NCBI GenBank assembly: GCA_025964775.1
Contig: JAOPYE010000004.1
Span: 1-64,000 of the forward strand
Reading direction: 5' to 3'
DNA from: Marmoricola sp.
GTDB taxonomy: Bacteria; Actinomycetota; Actinomycetes; Propionibacteriales; Nocardioidaceae
Length of the DNA stretch: 64,000 bases
How positions within the stretch are numbered: position 1 is the first letter of the stretch; the number at the start of each line of letters is the position of its first letter. Below are positions 27,318 through 36,708 of the stretch, piece by piece. The position numbers and the translations under genes are program-made. The notes under the pieces are model-generated. The model searched no databases. It saw only the letters and a list, made by a program, of their open reading frames with translations, and was not told the origin of the DNA.

Positions 27318-27335
27318 GTTCACCGGATCGTTACC
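27318..27335 (+). promoter_or_regulatory. Possible PHO-box-like direct repeat
   Basis: GTTCACC at 27318-27324 is followed at 12-base spacing by GTTACC (27330-27335). GTTCACC is the core unit of Streptomyces PhoP boxes, which are 11-nt direct repeats. It lies about 85-100 bp upstream of a secreted phosphoesterase gene. The second unit and the spacing are imperfect, so this is tentative. Confidence 0.3.
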
Positions 27336-27420
27336 TCGCTTTCGTCTGTTCTTCCGCTGGCGCCGATGGAGTGCGAGACGTGGGTGGCCCCACGCCCCCA
27401 TCTCACGACGAGGAGCAGAT

Positions 27421-29274
27421 GTGAAGACTTATTCGCGCAGGCTGGCGGTCGCCGCCACGATTGCATCAGCCGGGTTGTTCGCCGCGCTCGGGACGACGAC
27501 GGCGGCCCTGGGTGCGGGACACGGGCCTGACGAGGGAACAGCCACGCCGATCCAGCACCTCGTGGTGATCTTCCAGGAGAACGTGTCCTTCGACCACTAC
27601 TTCGGCACCTACCCGACCGCCGCGAACACGGGCGGCCAGACGTTCCACGCAGCTGCGGGCACCCCGTCGGTGAACGGCCTGTCAGGGTCGCTGCTGACGT
27701 CGAACCCCAATGGCGTCAACCCGCGCCGCTACAACCCGACCAGCGCGTCCGACCTGCTCACCTGCGACCAGGACCACAACTACAACGATGAGCAGCGTGC
27801 CTTCGACGGCGGCCTGATGGACAAGTTCCCGCAGACGGTGGGAAACCACTCCGGTAACGGACCGACCGGCAGCCCCTGCTCCGCCGGTGACGTCATGAAC
27901 TACTACGACGGCAACACCGCCACGGCCCTGTGGAACTACGCGCAGCGATACGCCATGAGCGACAACTCGTACGCCACGACGTTCGGGCCGTCCTCGCCAG
28001 GTGCGATCAACCTCACCTCGGGCGACACCGGCGGGGTCGACATGACGCACACGGCGAACAACCCGTCGCAAGCCACGACGGCGTCTCCGAACGCGGACCT
28101 CACCGCCGACGGCCTGGGCGGTTTCTCGCTGACCAGTGACGCCCAGCCGTACTGGGACGACTGCTCGACCCGTGACGCGGTGGCGATGAGCGGGACCAAC
28201 GTCGGCGATCTGCTCAACGCCTCCGGAAAGTCCTGGGGTTGGTTCGAGGGTGGCTTCCGGCCGACCACTTCGTTCACAGATGCTGCCTCGGCGACCGGTC
28301 ACGCCGGCCAGGCGACCTCGACCTTCCTGCCCGACGAGTTCAAGACGGCCGGGTTCAACGCCTCGGTGCCGCACTCCTCGAACCAGGGCATCTGCGACGC
28401 GGTACACCCCGTGGGCGCAGGGCTGCAGAGCCCCGTGACCCCGGGCACCGGTCAGTACGGCTACAAGGACGACTACATCCCGCACCACGAGCCGTTCCAG
28501 TACTACGCGTCGACTGCCAACCCGCACCACCTGACGCTGCCGACTGACAGCGCCGGTCAGGTGCCGACCAGTGCCCTGCGCACCATCGGCACCGACACCC
28601 AGCACTACGCCGCCGGGAAGCCGCAGTTCGACACGCCGAACCACCAGTACGACACGAGCGACTTCGACCAGCTGGTCGCGGCCATTCACAGCGGAGACCT
28701 GCCGCCGTCCGCCCTGCCTGCGGTCAGCTTCCTCAAGGCCGGTGGGTACCAGGACGGCCACGCGGCGTACTCCGACCCGATCGACGAGCAGCGCTTCATC
28801 GTCAACGAGATCAACGCGCTGCAGCGCACGCCGGACTGGAAGAGCACGGCCGTCGTGATCGCCTACGACGACTCCGACGGATGGTACGACCACGCCTACA
28901 GCGGCGTGACCAACCCGTCCACCACTGTCGCCGACGCGCTCACCGGGACAGGGATGTGTGGCAGCGGCACTCCGCTCGCCGGGGAGCATGGACGCTGCGG
29001 GTACGGTCCGCGCATGCCGTTCCTGGTGATCTCGCCGTGGGCCAAGCAGAACGCCGTCGACCACACCCTGACCGACCAGTCCTCCATCCTTCGGTTCGTC
29101 GAGGAGAACTGGGGCCTGGGGCAGATCCCGGGCAGCACGGATGCTGTGGCCGGATCTCTGGACGGCTTGTTCAACTTCGGGAGCAAGATCGGTCGCGGTT
29201 ACGCGTACGGCAATGCGGCCAACGGTGCGCCGGACCTGCTCGACCCGAGCACCGGTCAGCCGCTGGCGAACTGA
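27421..29274 (+). CDS. Secreted phosphoesterase family protein (phospholipase C/AcpA-like)
   Basis: 617 residues from a GTG with GAGGAG ahead. The N-terminus (KTYSRRLAVAATIASAGLFAAL) is an export signal; the SRRLA pair is Tat-like. Family PF04185-type motifs are HLVVIFQENVSFDHYFGTYP near the start, SYATTFGPSSPGAINLTSG, and AYDDSDGWYDHAYSG, which carry the metal-site Glu/Asn and Asp residues. Members hydrolyse phospholipids or phosphomonoesters outside the cell. A possible PHO box upstream suggests phosphate scavenging, but that is inference. Confidence 0.87.
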   Translation: MKTYSRRLAVAATIASAGLFAALGTTTAALGAGHGPDEGTATPIQHLVVIFQENVSFDHYFGTYPTAANTGGQTFHAAAGTPSVNGLSGSLLTSNPNGVNPRRYNPTSASDLLTCDQDHNYNDEQRAFDGGLMDKFPQTVGNHSGNGPTGSPCSAGDVMNYYDGNTATALWNYAQRYAMSDNSYATTFGPSSPGAINLTSGDTGGVDMTHTANNPSQATTASPNADLTADGLGGFSLTSDAQPYWDDCSTRDAVAMSGTNVGDLLNASGKSWGWFEGGFRPTTSFTDAASATGHAGQATSTFLPDEFKTAGFNASVPHSSNQGICDAVHPVGAGLQSPVTPGTGQYGYKDDYIPHHEPFQYYASTANPHHLTLPTDSAGQVPTSALRTIGTDTQHYAAGKPQFDTPNHQYDTSDFDQLVAAIHSGDLPPSALPAVSFLKAGGYQDGHAAYSDPIDEQRFIVNEINALQRTPDWKSTAVVIAYDDSDGWYDHAYSGVTNPSTTVADALTGTGMCGSGTPLAGEHGRCGYGPRMPFLVISPWAKQNAVDHTLTDQSSILRFVEENWGLGQIPGSTDAVAGSLDGLFNFGSKIGRGYAYGNAANGAPDLLDPSTGQPLAN

Positions 29275-29360
29275 GGACCGACAGGAACTGTGCCTCGACC
29301 GGGGGCGGTGCGGCAACGATCGCCCGCCCCCGGTTCGCCTCGCCACGGTAAGTTCGCGTC

Positions 29361-29729
29361 ATGACTGCACCCCTGCGCCGCGACGGCAAGATCCTGATCG
29401 GCTCGTTCGTCGTTTCCGGCATCGTCCACCTGGTCAAGCCGGACGTCTACGAACCCCTGATGCCGTCCTGGGTGCCGATGCACCGCGAGGTCATCGTCTA
29501 CTCCGGCGTGGCCGAGATCGCCCTCGCTGCGGGCATGGCGCTTCCGCCCACCCGCAAGCTCGCCGGACTCGCCAGTGCCGGCCTGCTGGCTGCGGTCTTC
29601 GTCGGCAACGTGAAGATGGCCCAGGACGCGGCGAAGAGCAACAACCTCCCGTTCAAGGTCGGTGCGTTCGCCCGGTTGCCGATGCAGATCCCGATGGTGC
29701 GCGCGGCGCTGCGCGCCGGTCGCGCCTGA
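29361..29729 (+). CDS. DoxX-like small membrane protein
   Basis: 122 residues with about four hydrophobic segments: around GSFVVSGIVHLVKP, VIVYSGVAEIALAAGMAL, LAGLASAGLLAAVFVGNV and PMVRAAL. The HLVKP/YSGVAEIALA pattern fits DoxX-like proteins; function is not established for this subgroup. It sits alone between the phosphoesterase and proS, 55 bp before the latter. Confidence 0.7.
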   Translation: MTAPLRRDGKILIGSFVVSGIVHLVKPDVYEPLMPSWVPMHREVIVYSGVAEIALAAGMALPPTRKLAGLASAGLLAAVFVGNVKMAQDAAKSNNLPFKVGAFARLPMQIPMVRAALRAGRA

Positions 29730-29784
29730 CGCCGCGGCGTAACCGCATCGCAAGGTCGGGATCACCGCGGATAGCCTGCTCCCC

Positions 29785-31569
29785 ATGATCCTGAGGATGT
29801 CGTCCCTGTTCGTCCGGACCCTGCGTGATGATCCGGCGGACGCCGAGGTGCCGAGCCACCGGCTGCTGGTGCGCGCGGGCTACATCCGCCGGGCTGCGCC
29901 CGGGATCTACACCTGGCTGCCGCTGGGCCTGCGGGTCCTGCGCAAGGTCGAGGGCATCATCCGCCAGGAGATGGACGCGATCGGCGCCCAGGAGCTCCAG
30001 TTCCCGGCGCTGCTGCCGCGCGAGCCGTACGAGGCCACCGGCCGCTGGACCGAGTACGGCGACGGCATCTTCCGGCTCAAGGACCGCAAGGGCGGCGACT
30101 ACCTCCTCGGGCCGACCCACGAAGAGATGTTCACGCTGGTCGTCAAGGACCTGTTCTCCTCCTACAAGGACCTCCCGGTCTGGCTCTACCAGATCCAGAC
30201 CAAGTACCGCGACGAGGCGCGTCCGCGAGCGGGCCTGCTGCGCGGGCGGGAGTTCATCATGAAGGACTCCTACTCCTTCGACACGACCGACGAGGGCCTC
30301 GACGCGTCGTACGCGGCACACCGCGCGGCGTACGTGAAGACGTTCGACAGGCTGGGTTTCGACTACGTCATCGTCAAGGCGACGGCCGGTGCGATGGGCG
30401 GGTCGAAGTCCGAGGAGTTCCTGGCCCGGGCCGAGGTCGGCGAGGACACCTACGTCAGGTGCACCCGGTGTGACTACGCGGCCAACGTCGAGGCCGTCCA
30501 GGTCCCGGCCCCGGCTCCGATCCCGTACGACGACCTCCCGGCGGCGCATGCGGAGGCGACGCCGGGGACTCCGACCATCGAGTCCCTCGTGGCCCACCTC
30601 AACGAGGCGTTCCCGCGCAGCGATCGACCCTGGGCGGCGGGGGACACCCTGAAGAACGTCCTCGTCCTGCTCAAGCACCCCGACGGAACTCGCGAACCCC
30701 TCGCGATCGGGCTTCCCGGTGACCGGGAGGTCGACCAGAAGCGCCTGGAGGGTCAGCTCGAACCGATCGAGGTCGAGCCGATGGACGACGCCGAGCTGAA
30801 GAAGCACGCGTCGCTGGTCCGGGGCTACATCGGCCCCGCGGTGCTGGGGGAGAAGTCCGCGTCGGGCATCCGCTACCTGGTCGACCCGCGCGTCTCCGAG
30901 GGCAGCGCCTGGGTCACCGGGGCCAACGTCGAGGGCCAGCACGTCATCGACCTCGTCGTCGGTCGGGACTTCACGCCCGACGGGACGATCGAAGCAGCCG
31001 AGGTCCGTGACGGAGACGCCTGCCCGCAGTGTGCGGTCGAGGGGCGCCCCGACGGCGTGCTGGAGTCCGCTCGTGGCATCGAGATGGGCCACATCTTCCA
31101 GCTCGGCCGCAAGTACGCCGACGCGCTGGACCTCAAGGTCCTCGACGAGAACGGCAAGCTCGTCACCGTCACGATGGGCTCCTACGGGATCGGTGTCTCG
31201 CGCGCGGTGGCGGCGATCGCCGAGGGCAACAACGACGAGCTCGGACTGGCCTGGCCGCGCCAGATCGCCCCAGCCGACGTGCACATCGTGGCGGCCGGCA
31301 AGGACGAGGCGGTCTTCGAGGCCGCTGGTGCCCTCGCCGACGCCCTGGCCGCTGCCGGCGTCGACGTGCTCTACGACGACCGCGCCGGCAAGGTCAGTCC
31401 CGGGGTGAAGTTCAAGGACGCAGAGCTGATCGGCGTACCGACGATCGTCACGGTCGGGCGTGGCCTGGCGGAGGGAACCGTGGAGGTGCGTGACCGCCGA
31501 AGCGGCGAACGGGCCGAGATCGCCGTGGGCGACGCCGCCGCGCACCTGACCGCGCTGGTTCGGGCCTGA
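29785..31569 (+). CDS. proS: Prolyl-tRNA synthetase, bacterial type
   Basis: 594 residues. Class II core with motif 1 near [22 protein letters not shown], motif 2 around [26 protein letters not shown], and motif 3 near [14 protein letters not shown]. Between motifs 2 and 3 is the large INS editing insertion (roughly residues 230-385) that clears mischarged Ala-tRNAPro. The anticodon-binding domain ends the protein. A second in-frame ATG at 29797 is a possible start. A tandem hairpin repeat follows the stop. Confidence 0.97.
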   Translation: MILRMSSLFVRTLRDDPADAEVPSHRLLVRAGYIRRAAPGIYTWLPLGLRVLRKVEGIIRQEMDAIGAQELQFPALLPREPYEATGRWTEYGDGIFRLKDRKGGDYLLGPTHEEMFTLVVKDLFSSYKDLPVWLYQIQTKYRDEARPRAGLLRGREFIMKDSYSFDTTDEGLDASYAAHRAAYVKTFDRLGFDYVIVKATAGAMGGSKSEEFLARAEVGEDTYVRCTRCDYAANVEAVQVPAPAPIPYDDLPAAHAEATPGTPTIESLVAHLNEAFPRSDRPWAAGDTLKNVLVLLKHPDGTREPLAIGLPGDREVDQKRLEGQLEPIEVEPMDDAELKKHASLVRGYIGPAVLGEKSASGIRYLVDPRVSEGSAWVTGANVEGQHVIDLVVGRDFTPDGTIEAAEVRDGDACPQCAVEGRPDGVLESARGIEMGHIFQLGRKYADALDLKVLDENGKLVTVTMGSYGIGVSRAVAAIAEGNNDELGLAWPRQIAPADVHIVAAGKDEAVFEAAGALADALAAAGVDVLYDDRAGKVSPGVKFKDAELIGVPTIVTVGRGLAEGTVEVRDRRSGERAEIAVGDAAAHLTALVRA

Positions 31570-31574
31570 CCCGC

Positions 31575-31640
31575 GGGCGCAGCCTGCGCCCTTCGTGCAC
31601 AGTCCACGGGCGCAGCCTGCGCCCTTCGTGCACAGTCCAC
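31575..31640 (+). repeat. Perfect 33-bp tandem repeat carrying hairpins
   Basis: Two identical 33-bp units, 31575-31607 and 31608-31640, start five bases after the proS stop; a few bases of a third begin at 31641. Each unit contains the hairpin GGGCGCA-GCC-TGCGCCC followed by TTCG. This looks like a duplicated weak terminator for proS. It explains the repeated CTKGAGCARG peptide in an antisense shadow ORF. Confidence 0.85.
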
Positions 31641-31752
31641 GGGCTGTGCTCCTGCTCCACAACGTCGCTGCGAACCCGCGCGGGCCTGAGCCCTGGGATC
31701 AACGCTTCCTGCAGCACGAGACCGTGCGTTCCCGCACTGCAGGAGGAGATCC

Positions 31753-32664
31753 ATGTTCATCACCCTTGCCCGGCTGGTGGCCGGCCTGGTCGCAGCCCTG
31801 TCCATCGGTGCGCCCGGCGCCGCGAGCCACCCGCCGGTCACCAAGCATCCGTGTTTCGAGCCGGTCGACGTCGGCGCGGCGGCCCGGGGAGCCACCAACC
31901 CGCGATCCGGTGACCACCGCACGATCACACCCGCGATGCAGCGGCGCATCGACGTGCGGACGGCCGGAATCCTGGCAGGGCGACGGGTGAGCACGGCGGC
32001 GGTCACCATCCCGGTCTACGTGCACGTGATGACGTCGAAGGCCGGCGCCGGCGACGTGAGCAACACCCGGATCGCCCGCCAGATCACCGTGCTCAACCAG
32101 ACCTATTCGGGCCACGACGCCGACCACGCGGGCGGGGTCGACACCGGTTTCCGGTTCCGGCTCGCCGGGACCGATCGGCACGCGAACACCACGTGGCACT
32201 CCGACGGGGACAGCGAGGCCTACCGGGCCCAGACCCGCAAGGGCGGACGCAACGCCCTGAACATCTGGCTCGTGGACTTCGGCTACCTCGGGATCGCGAC
32301 ATTCCCGTGGGACGCCGCCGGCGCGATCGGCATCGACGGGATCCGGGTCCAGTTCAGCTCGCTGCCCGGCGGCAGCGCCACGCACTACAGCGAGGGCAAG
32401 ACCGTGACGCACGAGACCGGCCACTGGCTCGGGCTGTACCACACGTTCCAGGACGGATGCGGGTCTCCCGGCGACGAGGTTGCCGACACCCCTGCGCAGT
32501 CGTCCCCGAGCACCGGGTGTCCGACCGGCCGCGATTCTTGCAGCGCCCCCGGGCTCGATCCGATCCACAACTACATGGACTACAGCTACGACGCCTGTTA
32601 CCAGTCCTTCTCGCCGCAGCAGGCGGCCCGGATGAAGAAGATGTGGACGGCGTACCGTGCCTGA
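31753..32664 (+). CDS. Secreted M43-type zinc metalloprotease
   Basis: 303 residues with a signal peptide (MFITLARLVAGLVAALSIGAPGAAS). The metzincin zinc motif is HETGHWLGLYHTF (H220 onward, HExxHxxGxxH) and the Met-turn is NYMDYSYDACY. The PAPP-A/cytophagalysin (M43) family has this layout. Several cysteines flank the active site, fitting extracellular disulfides. A strong GGAGGAG ribosome-binding site precedes the ATG. It is the first gene of a run of secreted or envelope proteins. Confidence 0.9.
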   Translation: MFITLARLVAGLVAALSIGAPGAASHPPVTKHPCFEPVDVGAAARGATNPRSGDHRTITPAMQRRIDVRTAGILAGRRVSTAAVTIPVYVHVMTSKAGAGDVSNTRIARQITVLNQTYSGHDADHAGGVDTGFRFRLAGTDRHANTTWHSDGDSEAYRAQTRKGGRNALNIWLVDFGYLGIATFPWDAAGAIGIDGIRVQFSSLPGGSATHYSEGKTVTHETGHWLGLYHTFQDGCGSPGDEVADTPAQSSPSTGCPTGRDSCSAPGLDPIHNYMDYSYDACYQSFSPQQAARMKKMWTAYRA

Positions 32665-32760
32665 TCGCAGTCGATGTAACGCTTCCGGGCACCTCTGCGC
32701 TGTGTCGTGGTGAGAGCCGTTGTGGCTCGACGACCACGTACCCAGTCCAGGAGGGTTTGA

Positions 32761-33777
32761 ATGTTCTCGTCCCTGCTTCGTCGTACAGCTCTCGTCGCGG
32801 TCGCCGCGACCGCTGCGGCAGGCCTGGTGTCGGGGCCCGCGCTCAGTGCCGGCCCGCACACCACGTCCCTGTCCATCCGTACTGCGCGTCCCGCCGTAGC
32901 CCCCGGCGGCACGGACACGATCCTCGGCAGTCTCCTCGTCGGCGGGGGTCAGCCCCTGGCCGGCAAGACCGTGACGCTGGAAGCACAGCTGGCCGGCGAC
33001 CCGACCTTCCTCCCCGTGGGCACGGTCATCTCGGGTGCCCACGGTGGGGTGGCCCTGAAGGTCACGCCGGCCGAGACCACGAGGTACCAGTGGGTCTTCG
33101 CCGGTGACGCAGCCGATCGTGGGTCGCACAGCGGTGTGGCCACGGTCAGGGTCCAGGTGCCGTTGCACGCGCCGACCCGGCTGGCCACCTCGCTCTCGAT
33201 CCGGGTCGCTACCCCCGTGGTCGGCCTGACCGGCAAGGACACGGTCAGCGGTCGCTTGATCTCGCACCGGGTCGGGCTCCGGGGCAAGCTCGTGCTGCTG
33301 CTCGCCCGTGCCGACGGCACGACGTCGTGGACCTTCGGTGGCGCGAAGCGCACCGGCCCGCACGGCGGAGTCGCGTTCGTCGTCAGGCCGAAGGTGGGTA
33401 GCCACTACGAGCTGGTCTTCGAGGGCACCAGGAACTTCCGCAAGGCCCGCAGTGCCGTGGTGCATGTGGCGATCCGGCCGACGGCGATCTCGATCATGAC
33501 GTCAGCGGTCACCATCGCGCCCGGCGGCTCGGCGACGGTCAGCGGCGTGCTGACCGATCACGGGGCGCCGTTCGCGGGCCAGAGCGTCCAGCTGTGGGGC
33601 CGCCCGGCAGGGACGAGCCAGGGGTTCGCGGCACTGGCCGCCGGCACCACTGCGGCTGACGGCAGCGTGAGCTTCACGGTGTCGCCGACACGGACGATGA
33701 ACTACTTCCTTCGTTTCCCGCGTACCGCGACCGCTCCGGCAGTGCAGAGCACGACTCGTACGATTGCCGTGTCCTGA
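32761..33777 (+). CDS. Secreted protein with three Ig-like/beta-sandwich repeats
   Basis: 338 residues: an export signal (RRTALVAVAATAAAGLVSGPALSA), then three ~95-100-residue repeats beginning near TSLSIRTARPAVAPGG, TSLSIRVATPVVGLTG and TAISIMTSAVTIAPGG. Each has the alternating strands and a late HGGVA- or DGSVS-type turn of Ig-like domains in surface proteins. No enzyme motif is visible. A GGAGGG site precedes the ATG. It probably acts in the envelope with its neighbours; ligand unknown. Confidence 0.75.
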   Translation: MFSSLLRRTALVAVAATAAAGLVSGPALSAGPHTTSLSIRTARPAVAPGGTDTILGSLLVGGGQPLAGKTVTLEAQLAGDPTFLPVGTVISGAHGGVALKVTPAETTRYQWVFAGDAADRGSHSGVATVRVQVPLHAPTRLATSLSIRVATPVVGLTGKDTVSGRLISHRVGLRGKLVLLLARADGTTSWTFGGAKRTGPHGGVAFVVRPKVGSHYELVFEGTRNFRKARSAVVHVAIRPTAISIMTSAVTIAPGGSATVSGVLTDHGAPFAGQSVQLWGRPAGTSQGFAALAAGTTAADGSVSFTVSPTRTMNYFLRFPRTATAPAVQSTTRTIAVS

Positions 33778-33942
33778 CCGCAGCACGTCGATGCCCACGG
33801 CATCGATCGAGCGAAAGGATTCCGGCTGACCGGGTCCGAAAGTCCAGAGCAGGCTCGTCGGCCCGATCCCGACCGGGTTGGGGCCGACGAGGCTCTTGAC
33901 GTCGCCCTGGCACAGGCGCGCAACGGTGAGGAGGCCGGCTTC

Positions 33943-34443
33943 GTGGAACTCTGGCGCACCCTGCACCCGCCGCTGCTGCGATACCTGACCGTGCGCCGCA
34001 ACGACTCGCCTGAGGACCTCGCCTCCGAGACCTGGCTCCAGGTCATCCGTGACCTGTCGTCCTTCCAGGGCGATTCTCGCGATTTTCGTGCGTTCCTGTT
34101 CACGGTGGCGCGCAACCGGGCCATCGACCAGGGCCGGGCTCGCGCAGCCAGGCCGCTGGTTCTCGTCGCGGACCCGATCGAGGGGCAGGCGGCCCCGAGT
34201 GCCGAGACGGCGGCGCTGGAACAGGTCTCGACGCGTTCGGCGTTGGACCTCGTGGCCACGCTGCCGGCCGACCAGGCCGAGATGGTGATGCTGAGGGTGG
34301 TCGCAGGCCTCGACGTGGCTACGGTGGCGGCCATCGTCGGCAAGAAACCCGGCACGGTGCGCGTGAGCATCCATCGTGCCCTGCGCACGCTGGCGCGGGA
34401 CCCGCAGGTGCGTTCGGACCGGGTGCAGGAGGAGGTGGTGTAG
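33943..34443 (+). CDS. ECF-type RNA polymerase sigma factor
   Basis: 166 residues from the first standard start, GTG 33943, with GAGGAG eight bases before it. Region 2 is SPEDLASETWLQVIRDL and FRAFLFTVARNRAIDQGR; region 4 is LPADQAEMVMLRVVAGLDVATVAAIVGKKPGTVRVSIHRAL. The frame is open back to the previous gene's stop, and upstream codons encode ALAQARNGEEAGF, which looks like normal region 2.1. The true start may therefore be a CTG at 33826 (AAAGGA ahead). The membrane protein gene begins directly after the stop, implying a sigma/regulator pair. Confidence 0.85.
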   Translation: MELWRTLHPPLLRYLTVRRNDSPEDLASETWLQVIRDLSSFQGDSRDFRAFLFTVARNRAIDQGRARAARPLVLVADPIEGQAAPSAETAALEQVSTRSALDLVATLPADQAEMVMLRVVAGLDVATVAAIVGKKPGTVRVSIHRALRTLARDPQVRSDRVQEEVV

Positions 34444-35511
34444 ATGACAGGACCCGACGAGGAGAGCTGGGAGAACGACCCGCTCGTCCGTGCCCTGCGT
34501 GCGCCCGGAACCTCCCAGGAGCTCGCCGGCGAGAGCGAGTTCGTGGCGGCCTTCCGCGCTGAACGACGCCCGGGGGCAACGGTTCGTCGCCTGGGCAGGC
34601 GCCTCGGCATCAGCGCTACGACCGCGGTCACGACGATCGTGCTGACGGCCGGGGTCGCGGCGGCCTACAACCAGGCGCTGCCGGATCCTGTCCAGAGCTT
34701 CGCCCACAGTGTCCTCGGGCGGGTCGGTGTCCCGGCTCCTGAGCACCCGCGCCCGCACGCGAAGGCGCACGCACGGGTGGTGCGTGACGACAATCCGGCG
34801 AGCACCCACGTGCAGCCGGCGCCGCCACCCGGCGCCTCGACGACGAACACGCTGCCACCGCCGGCTGGACCCACCACCACCCCGGGGTCGACAAGCCCGC
34901 CGGCGACCGGGAGCTCGACGAGTCCTTCGCCGGCACCGGTGCCGACCGGCCAGCCCCGACGGGTGCCGGCAGCGGTCTCCATCGACGTCGCTGCTGCCCG
35001 GGTTGCTGCGGGCACTCCGGTCACCGTCTCCGGTGTCGTGAGTGCGAGTGACGGACACACGCTGCGCGGCCGCCGGGTACGCCTCGTCGCCCGTTCCGGC
35101 ACGTCGGGTTGGGTCCTGGTTGCGTCGGGACGGACAGGAGTCGGCGGCCGCATCGTCCTGCGGTCGGCCGCGTTGAACCAGAACACCGGGCTACGGCTGG
35201 TGACCGTGAACCGGGTCCGCAGCGCGATCGTCCGGGTGGTGGTCGTGCCGGTCATCACGGCGACCGTGGGCACGGCGTCCGGTACGTCGACCGTGACCAT
35301 CGTCGTCCGCGGCGGGCAGCCCGGTGACACGGTGGCCGTCTACCGGCGTCGCAACGGCGTCGAGGTCCGGATCGGCACTGTCTACCTGGACTCAGGAGGA
35401 TCTGCGGTGTTCTCGTTCCCGACGCCGAAGCGCTTGGTCCGGATCGTCCTGCGGCTGCCAGCCACGCACGCCCACGCTGCGGCGCAGACGGGCGTGACCG
35501 TGGGAGGCTGA
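34444..35511 (+). CDS. Single-pass membrane protein, probable sigma-factor regulator
   Basis: 355 residues, ATG abutting the sigma stop. Residues 1-55 are cytoplasmic and charged, one membrane helix lies around ISATTAVTTIVLTAGVAAAY, followed by a Pro/Ser/Thr-rich linker (about 90-170) and a C-terminal extracytoplasmic beta-rich region with two Ig-like repeats. There is no HxxxCxxC zinc anti-sigma motif. Topology and tight coupling suggest an anti-sigma-like sensor whose outer domain resembles the Ig-like secreted protein two genes upstream. Confidence 0.68.
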   Translation: MTGPDEESWENDPLVRALRAPGTSQELAGESEFVAAFRAERRPGATVRRLGRRLGISATTAVTTIVLTAGVAAAYNQALPDPVQSFAHSVLGRVGVPAPEHPRPHAKAHARVVRDDNPASTHVQPAPPPGASTTNTLPPPAGPTTTPGSTSPPATGSSTSPSPAPVPTGQPRRVPAAVSIDVAAARVAAGTPVTVSGVVSASDGHTLRGRRVRLVARSGTSGWVLVASGRTGVGGRIVLRSAALNQNTGLRLVTVNRVRSAIVRVVVVPVITATVGTASGTSTVTIVVRGGQPGDTVAVYRRRNGVEVRIGTVYLDSGGSAVFSFPTPKRLVRIVLRLPATHAHAAAQTGVTVGG

Positions 35512-36236
35512 TGCTCGTGACGGGTCACGACATCGAGGCTGTTCTCTTCGACTGGGGCGGCACCCTCACCGCCTGGCACGACATCGACTTCCATGCCGAA
35601 TCACTGGCTCTGGCGCAGGCGGTCGCCGGCACTGCGGACGGTGACGTGCTCGCGCATGCGGCACTCCTGCACGAGGCCGGCAGGACCGTCTGGGGGTGGA
35701 GCCGGGACCACCAGCGCAGTGCGACGGTCGCCGACCTTTTCGCCGTCGCAGGTCTTCCTCACGACGACGAGCTTCTGCGGCACTACTACGAGTTCTGGGA
35801 ACCGCACACCCTGACCGATTCGCAGGTCGCCGGTCTGTGGCAGACCCTGAAGGACCGGGGGATCAAGATCGGTGTCCTGTCCAACACGATCTGGCCCCGG
35901 GAGTGGCACGAGGGCTGGTTCCGGCGCGACGGGGTCCTGGACCTCATCGACGGCGACGTGTACACCAGCGAGATCCCGTGGACCAAGCCTGCCCCCGAAG
36001 CGTTCCGCGCGGCGATGGGTGCGGTCGGGGTCAGCGACCCGGCCCGGTGCGTGTACGTCGGGGACCGGCTCTTCGACGACGTCTGGGGCGCACACAACGC
36101 CGGTCTCCGCGCGATCCACATCCCGCACAGCGTGATCCCGGCCGACCAGATCGGGCACACCGAGGGGAAACCGGACGCAGTCGCGCACGACTTAGGGGAC
36201 ATCGCGGCAATTGTTGCCGGGTTGTGCAGTGCATGA
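35511..36236 (+). CDS. HAD-superfamily hydrolase (subfamily IA-like)
   Basis: 241 residues; the ATG overlaps the previous stop by one base (TGATG). Motif I is LFDWGGTLT, with the nucleophile Asp but Gly at the usual second Asp, as also occurs in some YihX-type HADs. Motif II is GVLSNTIWP; motif III/IV are WTKPAPEAF (Lys) and VYVGDRLFDDVWGAHNAG. An alpha-helical cap lies between. Probably a phosphatase of small metabolites; substrate unknown. Confidence 0.85.
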   Translation: MLVTGHDIEAVLFDWGGTLTAWHDIDFHAESLALAQAVAGTADGDVLAHAALLHEAGRTVWGWSRDHQRSATVADLFAVAGLPHDDELLRHYYEFWEPHTLTDSQVAGLWQTLKDRGIKIGVLSNTIWPREWHEGWFRRDGVLDLIDGDVYTSEIPWTKPAPEAFRAAMGAVGVSDPARCVYVGDRLFDDVWGAHNAGLRAIHIPHSVIPADQIGHTEGKPDAVAHDLGDIAAIVAGLCSA

Positions 36237-36288
36237 ACCGGAAGCGCCGTGATTGTTCCGTTCGGGTCCCCGGCTCGGCAGGATCGAC

Positions 36289-36708
36289 TCAGTGGCTACC
36301 GGGGAACATCTCGGGGGTTCCTCGGAACTCCACCTGACGGACAGCCACCTCGTTGAGAGCGACAAGGGCCCATCGGCGCTGAGCGCCGGCGGTGTTCTCG
36401 ACGAGTTGGCCGTAGGTCTTGGCGATGCGGCGCTCCAGTTGGAGCGCCGCATCGTTCAATTCTGCGGCCGTCGTCATCTGCGCCGGCAGGTCGTAGGTCA
36501 CGTCGGACGCCACCGGTACGGCGCCGAGGTCGTGGATGAACACGGTCAGTTCGTCGCGGCGGCGGCGGTGCTCGCGATAGGCGTCGACCAGGACGGCGTA
36601 CAGGGCGTGCTGTCGCGATGATGACGCCTGCGCACCCAGGACGCCGGTGAGGTAGACCGCGGCGTGCTCGCCGGCGAGGGCAGCCTGCAGTGCGTCGATC
36701 GTCTTCAT
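36289..36708 (-). CDS. DUF4439 ferritin-like protein
   Basis: 139 residues from the ATG at 36708, which overlaps the upstream lipoprotein stop (ATGA). It reads MKTIDALQAALAGEHAAVYLTGVLGAQ, with ferritin-like helices carrying E/H pairs (AGEHAA, DAYREHRRRRDEL). This matches DUF4439, a four-helix ferritin-like family of unknown role. The ORF-track version to 37245 is fused to out-of-frame sequence. No signal peptide is seen. Confidence 0.8.
   Translation of the reverse strand: MKTIDALQAALAGEHAAVYLTGVLGAQASSSRQHALYAVLVDAYREHRRRRDELTVFIHDLGAVPVASDVTYDLPAQMTTAAELNDAALQLERRIAKTYGQLVENTAGAQRRWALVALNEVAVRQVEFRGTPEMFPGSH

Noticed and set aside
27682-29346. 554-residue minus-strand ORF
   Set aside because: Antisense shadow of the secreted phosphoesterase, which has a signal peptide and clear family motifs.
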